A stretch of 9,706 bases of DNA from Pseudomonadota bacterium (GTDB lineage Bacteria > Desulfobacterota > Syntrophia > Syntrophales > JADFWA01), in NCBI GenBank assembly GCA_015222855.1, contig JADFWA010000396.1:1-9706 (forward strand). Reading direction: 5' to 3'. The notes beneath the pieces are model-generated. The model saw only the letters and a program-made list of their open reading frames with translations. It was not told where the DNA came from and ran no database searches. Below, piece after piece: positions 1-4,163 of the stretch (its first letter is position 1; each line of letters starts with the position of its first letter). The position numbers were made by a program, and so were the translations under genes.

Positions 1-430
1 TATCAGTACACGACATGAGTATGACAAACTCTTCGCCTCCGAAACGGCCCAGGACATCTTCACCACGGCACAGGCTTTCCAAAATACCTGCCAGTTCCTT
101 GAGCAGCATGTCACCCGCAAGATGGCCATACGTATCATTGATTGACTTGAAATTGTCCAGATCGATAAAAATACAGGACAATGAAAGGCCATATCTTCGC
201 GCCCTGGCAAATTCTTCCTCAAGTCTCACTTGCAGATACCTTTTATTATGAATTCCTGTCGTACAATCTATAAAATTGATCTTTTCGAGTTCTTCCATTT
301 CAGATCGAAGTTTAAGATTCTCGATCAAGAGTTCTTTGTTTGTTTTGGCTATATCCTCGTTGCTTTTGACCAGCCACTCGAAGAGGTAAAATTTTTGTTC
401 AAACAAACCCAGTTCTTCAGCGCTTCTCAT
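1..430 (-). CDS. GGDEF-domain diguanylate cyclase, C-terminus cut by window edge
   Basis: The protein is predicted to condense two GTP into cyclic di-GMP, the second messenger that often switches cells between swimming and attachment. 143 residues are visible. Residues 1-50 form a charged, probably coiled-coil helix without membrane segments, so the protein looks cytosolic. The GGDEF domain then begins with DCTTGIHNKRYL (55-66). FIDLDNFKSIND (88-99) carries the metal-binding Asp, and YGHLAGD (101-107) follows. The active-site loop is GGEEF (131-135), and an inhibitory-site RxxD (RGED, 122-125) lies exactly five residues before it, so product inhibition is probably retained. The ATG at 430 is chosen because AAAGGAAT (437-444) precedes it and an in-frame TAA lies only a few codons further upstream. 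The last part of the GGDEF domain and anything after it lie outside the window. The gene is divergent from the TPR gene. The family call is very secure; the target process is inferred from the flagellar neighbours. Confidence 0.93.
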   Translation of the reverse strand, partial: MRSAEELGLFEQKFYLFEWLVKSNEDIAKTNKELLIENLKLRSEMEELEKINFIDCTTGIHNKRYLQVRLEEEFARARRYGLSLSCIFIDLDNFKSINDTYGHLAGDMLLKELAGILESLCRGEDVLGRFGGEEFVILMSCTD

Positions 431-451
431 GTCAATATTCCTTTCGGCTTA

Positions 452-460
452 ATTATAGCA
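452..460 (-). promoter_or_regulatory. Extended -10 promoter for the GGDEF gene
   Basis: Read on the minus strand this is TGCTATAAT, a perfect TATAAT with the TGn extension. No good -35 sits at 17 bp, as expected for an extended -10 promoter. Transcription would start near 445, giving a leader of only about 15 nt that opens directly on the Shine-Dalgarno at 437-444. Confidence 0.4.
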
Positions 461-518
461 TGTATCACTTCAATTGCCCTTTACTCTCAAAAAATAAGCA
501 CAATTTATGCCAGTTTCA

Positions 519-594
519 GGTTAAAGGTCAAAGGTTAAGGGTTAAGGGTTAAGGGTCAAAGGGGTCAAGGCAAACCCTTCGACCCTTGACCTTA
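519..594. repeat. Heptamer-periodic inverted repeat
   Basis: Six consecutive 7-bp units occupy 519-560: GGTTAAA, GGTCAAA, three exact GGTTAAG and GGTCAAA. They are followed by GGGGTCAAGG. A pyrimidine arm (573-594) then reads, on the other strand, as heptamers of the same type (GGTCAAG, GGTCGAA), so the whole can fold into a long imperfect hairpin. It fills much of the 300-bp gap between the divergent GGDEF and TPR genes. The rest of the gap holds a TTGACA-like hexamer (627-632) with no convincing -10. A related element lies at 3771-3840 and a possible half at 6949-6970. Confidence 0.75.
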
Positions 595-685
595 CGTCCC
601 GCGCCGCTCATTAGCGTCAAATTATTGACAATGGCTGCTCCGTTGTAATGAACGGAAAAATCTCGACTTTAATAAAAATTTTTAG

Positions 686-713
686 TAAACTTATCGGCAG
701 TTATTGCCGACTT
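686..713 (+). promoter_or_regulatory. Weak sigma28-like promoter or operator palindrome before the TPR gene
   Basis: TAAAC (686-690) and GCCGACTT (706-713) resemble the flagellar sigma28 pattern TAAA-N15-GCCGATAA, but the spacer is 16 and only the GCCGA half of the -10 matches. The same bases form a perfect 6-bp inverted repeat, TCGGCA-GTTAT-TGCCGA (694-710), which could instead be a protein-binding site or a hairpin in the leader. Confidence 0.3.
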
Positions 714-731
714 TGAATAAAGGGAGATACC

Positions 732-1469
732 ATGGCAGATGCAATAAAGAGGGATGAAGTAGCCAGCATTACAAGGAAACTGAATGACGCGAAAAAACAC
801 CTCTATAAGGGGAACATCCATGCCTGCCTGTTATCCTTCAAGGTTGTGCTGGAAAAGACGCTGAGCACAAAGATGCTCGCCTCCGATGCAAAGGAACTGG
901 GCGAAGAAATAAATGACTTTCAGCATCAGCTTTCCGAAAGCAGGGGCTTCAAGGATATCTTCGGGCCTGTAACCTTCACGGACAGCGACAATAGAGTGGC
1001 CCTCAATTTCGTCATACAATTACTGGCGGTCAAGGAAGAAGAAATCTCGGCGGCAATAATGGACAGCCAGAAAGACAGCTCGTTCGCTCAGGACCCTGGG
1101 ACGAGCTTTGAAGATATTGAAAGACAGGCGCTGACTGCCAAGACGTTCATTGATGAAGGGGAATACGCGCATGCCCTTGAAATCATCAATAATAACGAGG
1201 ATGTCACTACATTTCTGCTCCACCTGCTGAACAGGGCGGGAATACGCCACAGAAAAGAAGAAGAATATGATGAGGCAATCAACGAATTCAAAAAAGCCCT
1301 TGTCATCCAGCCCGACGACGAGGGACTCCATTATAACATAGCAAGATCCTGCATTGAAAAAGGTGAATGGAACCTTGCCGAAGAATCCATAAAAGAGGCG
1401 TTGAAGATAAATCCTGACTTCAAAGAGGGTCAGAACCTGTTGAGATACATCCAGAGTTCCCGCAAGTAA
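732..1469 (+). CDS. TPR-repeat protein, function unknown
   Basis: This 245-residue protein has no signal peptide or membrane helix and is probably a cytosolic protein-protein interaction scaffold. The C-terminal third holds two clear tetratricopeptide repeats: about 168-201, with EEYDEAINEFKKALVIQPDD, and about 202-235, with GEWNLAEESIKEALKINPDF. Each shows the typical A/G-W/Y-A-P spacing. Residues 1-60 are helical (KRDEVASITRKLNDAKKHLYKGNIHACLLSFKVV spacing) and may be a degenerate TPR-like pair. The middle (about 60-130) is acidic and not recognised. The ATG has a good Shine-Dalgarno, AAGGGAGA, just upstream. It stands alone between the GGDEF gene and the fliC leader. A role in motility or surface signalling is only suggested by location. 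TPR fold secure; function unknown. Confidence 0.85.
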   Translation: MADAIKRDEVASITRKLNDAKKHLYKGNIHACLLSFKVVLEKTLSTKMLASDAKELGEEINDFQHQLSESRGFKDIFGPVTFTDSDNRVALNFVIQLLAVKEEEISAAIMDSQKDSSFAQDPGTSFEDIERQALTAKTFIDEGEYAHALEIINNNEDVTTFLLHLLNRAGIRHRKEEEYDEAINEFKKALVIQPDDEGLHYNIARSCIEKGEWNLAEESIKEALKINPDFKEGQNLLRYIQSSRK

Positions 1470-1508
1470 AGGCTCTATATTCGGAAATCGAAATTCGTAA
1501 TTTGTTTG

Positions 1509-1537
1509 TGGCGGGCGGGGATAACCCCCGCCCCTAC
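1509..1537. repeat. REP-like palindrome, GC-rich
   Basis: GGGCGGGG (1513-1520) pairs with CCCCGCCC (1526-1533) across a 5-nt loop. It is footed by GTGG-like bases on the left and CTAC (1534-1537) on the right, so the minus strand reads GTAG before the stem. The same stem recurs at 6357-6381 and 6900-6924. A T-rich tract follows, so it may also help end the TPR transcript. Confidence 0.75.
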
Positions 1538-1584
1538 TTCTTTTATCTTCCTTTTTCACAACAACAATCCTAGCCGGACAAAAT

Positions 1585-1638
1585 GCAGGGCAGGGCTTCA
1601 GCCCTGCTTGATACAGCAGCCCTGAAGGGCTGCGCTAC
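1585..1638. repeat. Twin-hairpin palindromic element upstream of the fliC promoter
   Basis: There are two perfect 7-bp stems. The first is GCAGGGC-TTCA-GCCCTGC (1590-1607) and the second GCAGCCC-TGAA-GGGCTGC (1616-1633), followed by GCTAC, which gives GTAGC on the minus strand. The layout of two hairpins with a GTAG foot resembles REP/BIME elements. It ends about 40 bp before the fliC -35, inside the 404-bp gap between the TPR gene and fliC. Confidence 0.75.
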
Positions 1639-1677
1639 ATCTGCCCCCTGACCCCCTGAAATATTATTTTTTTTACT

Positions 1678-1704
1678 TAAGCTTTTCCCGCAATCTGACG
1701 ATAG
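1678..1704 (+). promoter_or_regulatory. Sigma28 (FliA) promoter of fliC
   Basis: TAAGCTTT (1678-1685), an 11-bp spacer, then GACGATAG (1697-1704) match the flagellar sigma28 consensus TAAAGTTT-N11-GCCGATAA at 6 of 8 positions in each box with exact spacing. Late filament genes such as flagellin are the classic targets of this factor. Transcription would begin near 1711, giving a leader of about 160 nt. Confidence 0.75.
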
Positions 1705-1732
1705 AAAGTCTAAGGACAATAAACAAAAAGGA

Positions 1733-1873
1733 AAGGAGGTAAAATCAGAAAGAAACAGGCTCCGGTCAAAGAACCAGAGCATTTAAACTTTAACAAAACC
1801 CTGGCAAGGATGTCAGGAGAAGCCGAAAGTCATAAACTTACGGCTTCGAAAAAAAATCAAGGAGGATAGAACA
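1733..1873 (+). promoter_or_regulatory. Structured fliC leader with CsrA-like sites and two hairpins
   Basis: In order, the leader holds a consensus Shine-Dalgarno AAGGAGGT (1733-1740) with no ATG, GTG or TTG behind it. A hairpin GCTC-C-GGT/ACC-A-GAGC (1759-1780) follows. CAAGGATGT (1805-1813) matches the core of the CsrA-binding consensus RUACARGGAUGU. A second hairpin, AGCCG-A-AAGT/ACTT-A-CGGCT (1821-1845), comes next, and then the true Shine-Dalgarno AAGGAGGA (1859-1866), which itself contains GGA. In Bacillus subtilis, CsrA represses flagellin translation by bridging a site over the Shine-Dalgarno and one upstream, and FliW relieves it. The same logic is inferred here; neither csrA nor fliW lies in this window. 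Confidence 0.5.
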
Positions 1874-3079
1874 ATGGGTTTAGGATTAACTATTAACCAC
1901 AATTTGATGGCAATGACCGCTGCCAGGAACCTGGGACTCACTTACAGCCAGCTGGCAACGTCCGTTAACAGGTTGTCATCCGGTCTTCGCATCACCAGTT
2001 CAAAGGATGACGCAGCCGGTCTGGCGGTCAGGGAGCTCTTTCGCTCGGACGTAGCCGTTCTCAACCAGGGTATCCGTAACGCCAATGACGCCATATCGAT
2101 GCTTCAGACGATGGACGGGGCGGCCCAGGTTATCGATGAAAAGCTCATCCGTATGAAGGAGCTTGCGGAGCAGGCGGCCACGGGTACTTACAGTTCCACC
2201 CAGAGAGCCATCATGAATGATGAGTTTGCCGCGATGCGCGACGAGATTGAGAGGATCGCCCAGGCTACTGATTTCGCCGGGATAAAGATGCTGAATACGA
2301 CTTCTGGTGGGGTTGTCGCGGTGCTGGGTGTGACTGAAGACGACGCAACTCTTTCGGGGGGTACTCAGGTTGTAGTCACTGCTTTTTCTAATTGGAATTC
2401 AGGTGACAGCATAACTTTGAACTGGACAGATTCAACCGGCACCGGCGGATCTGCAAACTTTACAATAGCAAATAGCGCGGCAACTGTTAACGCTCTTGCT
2501 GCATCCATCAACGCCATCGCCGGTCTTGACGGCACTGTTGCATGGGTCAGTGGTACCGGCTTTGTACTTACCGGATCTGCAGCAGGCGCAAGCCAAATAG
2601 ATATGGTGATGACGGATGGAATCGGCGGAACCTACGACTTTGACACTAGTATCGGAGGTACCGCAGGCGTTGACGGCCAGCTTAAAATCCACTTCGGCAC
2701 CGGTAATGAATCGGCTGAAGATTACTACTATGCCGAGAAGCAGGATATGACTTCAAGCGGCCTTGGAATCGATGCCTTGAGTATTGCCACACAGGCCGGC
2801 GCTCAGGCTGCTCTTACCACCATCGACACCGCCATTGCCTCGAAAGACACGGCAAGAGCCCACTTTGGCGCCACGATGAACCGTCTGGAGAACACCGTCT
2901 CCAACCTCTCGATCCAGGCGGAAAACATTCAGGCTGCCGAGGCCCAGATTTCGGATGCCGACATTGCCCTTGAGATGACGGCATTTGTTAACAACCAGAT
3001 CAAGGCACAGGCGGCCGTCGCGATGCTCGCACAGGCCAATATGATTCCTCAAATGGCACTCACACTGCTCGGAGGATAA
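1874..3079 (+). CDS. fliC: Flagellin, filament subunit
   Basis: This 401-residue protein polymerises into the flagellar filament outside the cell after export through the flagellar type III channel. As is usual, it has no cleavable signal peptide. The conserved N-terminal D0/D1 helices span about 1-142, including LTINHNLMAMTAARNL, RLSSGLRITSSKDDAAGLAV and the KELAEQAATG region equivalent to the TLR5-contact segment. The C-terminal D1/D0 helices span about 290-401 and end in MIPQMALTLLGG. Between them lies a short variable domain (about 150-285) rich in Gly, Thr and Ser. It contains a flagellin_IN-like unit (GDSITLNW...ATVNALAASINA...GTVAWVSGTGFVLTG) like those in the cap protein FliD downstream. 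The ATG is set by AAGGAGGA at 1859-1866. It is the first gene of the fliC-fliS-fliD set, driven by the sigma28 promoter and probably controlled through its leader. The family assignment is certain. Confidence 0.98.
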   Translation: MGLGLTINHNLMAMTAARNLGLTYSQLATSVNRLSSGLRITSSKDDAAGLAVRELFRSDVAVLNQGIRNANDAISMLQTMDGAAQVIDEKLIRMKELAEQAATGTYSSTQRAIMNDEFAAMRDEIERIAQATDFAGIKMLNTTSGGVVAVLGVTEDDATLSGGTQVVVTAFSNWNSGDSITLNWTDSTGTGGSANFTIANSAATVNALAASINAIAGLDGTVAWVSGTGFVLTGSAAGASQIDMVMTDGIGGTYDFDTSIGGTAGVDGQLKIHFGTGNESAEDYYYAEKQDMTSSGLGIDALSIATQAGAQAALTTIDTAIASKDTARAHFGATMNRLENTVSNLSIQAENIQAAEAQISDADIALEMTAFVNNQIKAQAAVAMLAQANMIPQMALTLLGG

Positions 3080-3087
3080 CCTTAACA

Positions 3088-3115
3088 GGGAGGGGAGGTT
3101 TGTTCCTTCCCTCCC
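3088..3115 (+). terminator. Terminator hairpin after fliC
   Basis: GGGAGGGGAGG (3088-3098) pairs with CCTTCCCTCCC (3105-3115) over a TTTGTT loop, with one G-U pair, starting 8 nt after the fliC stop. The tail ATTTCCATTTTATT is T-rich but broken, so termination may be partial and allow read-through to fliS. Confidence 0.65.
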
Positions 3116-3128
3116 ATTTCCATTTTAT

Positions 3129-3184
3129 TGTAGGGTCGGGTTTTACACCCGACCGAACGGTGGCATATAAAATGCCACCCTACA
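3129..3184. repeat. Composite palindrome with GTAGGG/CCCTAC feet and two inner hairpins
   Basis: The outer arms TGTAGGG (3129-3135) and CCCTACA (3178-3184) enclose two hairpins. One is built on TCGGGT/ACCCGA (3136-3152 region) and the other on GGTGGCAT/ATGCCACC (3159-3179 region). Folded, this is a three-way junction. The second hairpin resembles the one after fliD (6220-6240). Confidence 0.75.
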
Positions 3185-3208
3185 AAACGGTACATTATTT
3201 GCAATAAA
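3185..3208 (+). promoter_or_regulatory. 24-bp element, copy 1: possible sigma54 promoter for fliS
   Basis: The sequence is AAACGGTA-CATT-ATTTGCAATAAA. GG (3189-3190) and GC (3201-3202) are separated by exactly 10 bp and set in CGGTAC-N5-TTGCA, the geometry of a sigma54 -24/-12 promoter (TGGCAC-N5-TTGCA). Two bases of the -24 box differ from consensus. A copy differing at only three positions lies at 3845-3868, upstream of fliD. It may instead be an uncharacterised repeat. Confidence 0.4.
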
Positions 3209-3313
3209 AAAGGGCAAGGAAAACGCCCTCTCAAATAATCGAAACCGGCCGCAATGATAAGGCAATTTTTATATTTTTTATTTGCTCACTATCACGAATT
3301 CGGGAGGTAAACA

Positions 3314-3736
3314 ATGAATCAGAATTACTCCACATACAGGCAGACGGATGTTAATACTTCAAGCCCGACAAAGATAATACTGATGCTGTACGACGGCGCG
3401 ACAAACTTCTTGAAAAAATCGATAGAGTACGCAGAGCAGGGTGACATAAAGAACAAGAACATCTATGCCAACAAGGCCAGGGATATCATCGTGGAGCTGA
3501 ACAACTCCCTTGATATCAAGGCGGGTGGAGAGATTGCCATGAACCTGAGAAGGCTTTACCTTTTCATGAACCGGCACCTGATGCAGGCCAGTTGGAACAA
3601 CAATATCAAGGGGATAAAAGAGGTTATCAAACTGCTGTCGAATCTGCGGGAAGCATGGCAGGAAATCCACGACAAAAACACCGGCATCGACGACGATGAC
3701 CAGCCCCGCCAGGCAGGGATGGAGATAAGGGCATAA
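3314..3736 (+). CDS. fliS: FliS flagellin export chaperone
   Basis: FliS binds the C-terminal D0 helices of newly made flagellin in the cytoplasm, blocks premature polymerisation and hands it to the export gate. The 140-residue length is normal for the family. The diagnostic N-terminus is present (NQNYSTYRQTDVNTSSPTKI, then ILMLYDGA, residues about 2-29), as are the helices LKKSIEYAEQGD (about 33-44), IVELNNSLDIKAGGEIAMNLRRLYLFM (about 59-85) and the C-terminal VIKLLSNLREAWQEI helix. The last 20 residues are polar and probably disordered. The ATG at 3314 follows a strong GGGAGG. It lies 234 bp after fliC, separated by a hairpin terminator, a composite palindrome and a possible own promoter, so it need not be strictly co-transcribed with fliC. 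Very secure. Confidence 0.96.
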   Translation: MNQNYSTYRQTDVNTSSPTKIILMLYDGATNFLKKSIEYAEQGDIKNKNIYANKARDIIVELNNSLDIKAGGEIAMNLRRLYLFMNRHLMQASWNNNIKGIKEVIKLLSNLREAWQEIHDKNTGIDDDDQPRQAGMEIRA

Positions 3737-3770
3737 ATTTGCCCCCATCGGAAAATATTGCCGACATATA

Positions 3771-3840
3771 AGGCAAAAGGTTCAGGACGTAAGGTTCAAG
3801 GTATGTAGAAACCCTTGCGCCTTGCGCCCTTTGTCTTATG
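3771..3840. repeat. Heptamer-periodic inverted repeat, second copy
   Basis: A purine arm with GG-led units (GGCAAAA, GGTTCA, GGTTCAA; 3772-3806) is followed by a pyrimidine arm with CCTTGCG, CCTTGCG, CCCTTTG (3813-3833). The unit length and the purine-then-pyrimidine plan match 519-594. It lies just after fliS and opens the 427-bp gap before fliD, which is otherwise filled by the elements listed separately at 3845-4136. Confidence 0.65.
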
Positions 3841-3844
3841 TCTT

Positions 3845-3868
3845 AAACGGTATACCATTTGCAATAAA
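3845..3868 (+). promoter_or_regulatory. 24-bp element, copy 2: possible sigma54 promoter for fliD
   Basis: AAACGGTA-TACC-ATTTGCAATAAA is identical to 3185-3208 outside three central bases. It keeps GG (3849-3850), 10 bp, GC (3861-3862). The fliD start is about 300 nt downstream with three palindromes between, which is long for a leader. The promoter reading is therefore less sure than the repeat itself. Confidence 0.4.
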
Positions 3869-3888
3869 TACCGTAACTGCTCAGGTAT

Positions 3889-3916
3889 GTAGGGGCGTAT
3901 AGCAATACGCCCCTAC
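3889..3916. repeat. REP-like perfect palindrome
   Basis: GTAGGGGCGTAT and ATACGCCCCTAC form a perfect 12-bp stem with an AGCA loop. GTAG stands at the 5' foot and CTAC at the 3' foot, as in REP sequences recognised by RAYT (REP-associated tyrosine) transposases. No such transposase is in the window. Confidence 0.8.
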
Positions 3917-3997
3917 CAAAGGCACAAAGAAAAGAAAAACAGTTTTATTAGTTCAATTGGTTTCATTGGTTAGGGGATAAAAGCCTTAAAAGAAGAT

Positions 3998-4077
3998 GGG
4001 TGGCATGGACAAACTTGTTTGTCCATGCAAAAAACTTAATCGAGGAACACGGACAAACGAGTTTGTCCATGCCACCC
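3998..4077. repeat. 80-bp nested inverted repeat upstream of fliD
   Basis: A perfect 17-bp outer inverted repeat runs from GGGTGGCATGGACAAAC (3998-4014) to its complement (4061-4077). Each arm also has a local partner. GCATGGACAAAC-TT-GTTTGTCCATGC (4003-4028) is a perfect 12-bp hairpin, and GGACAAAC-GA-GTTTGTCC (4051-4068) an 8-bp one. The element can therefore switch between one long stem and two short hairpins. Confidence 0.8.
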
Positions 4078-4100
4078 CGAGGATTAAAAGGGAAAACCAT

Positions 4101-4136
4101 ATCCCCCCCCTTTTGTAAAGGGGGGTTAGGGGGGAT
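4101..4136. repeat. C-run/G-run palindromic repeat just before fliD
   Basis: A run of eight C with TTT (4103-4113) can pair with AAAGGGGGG (4118-4126), and a second G-run ends in GGGGGGAT (4129-4136) that pairs with ATCCCCCC. AAAGGGGGG-TTA-GGGGGGA is shared with 6837-6879 (one G shorter there). It ends 28 bp before the fliD start, so a folded form in the mRNA could influence fliD translation. Confidence 0.7.
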
Positions 4137-4163
4137 TTTCAAAAGGATTTCAAAGAGGTTCAC

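Noticed and set aside
230..538. Plus-strand open frame of 102 codons
   Set aside because: It lies antisense to the GGDEF gene and runs into the heptamer repeat; no Shine-Dalgarno and no recognisable protein pattern.
519..594. CRISPR array
   Set aside because: Units are 7 bp with no spacers; no cas genes in the window.
627..650. Sigma70 promoter with TTGACA before the TPR gene
   Set aside because: The -35 is perfect but the best TAAT-like -10 candidates fall at 13-15 bp; nothing suitable at 16-18 bp.
1020..1559. Minus-strand open frame of 179 codons opposite the TPR gene
   Set aside because: It is a shadow of the TPR gene with Phe/Leu-rich composition, and its start lies beyond a palindromic repeat.
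3206..3233. Intrinsic terminator before fliS (AGGGC...GCCCT next to an A-run)
   Set aside because: The stem is only 5 bp and the T-run is on the minus strand, where no gene ends.
3955..3982. Sigma28 promoter directly before fliD (GGGGATAA)
   Set aside because: The -10-like box matches 6 of 8 but no TAAA-like -35 lies at the right distance.
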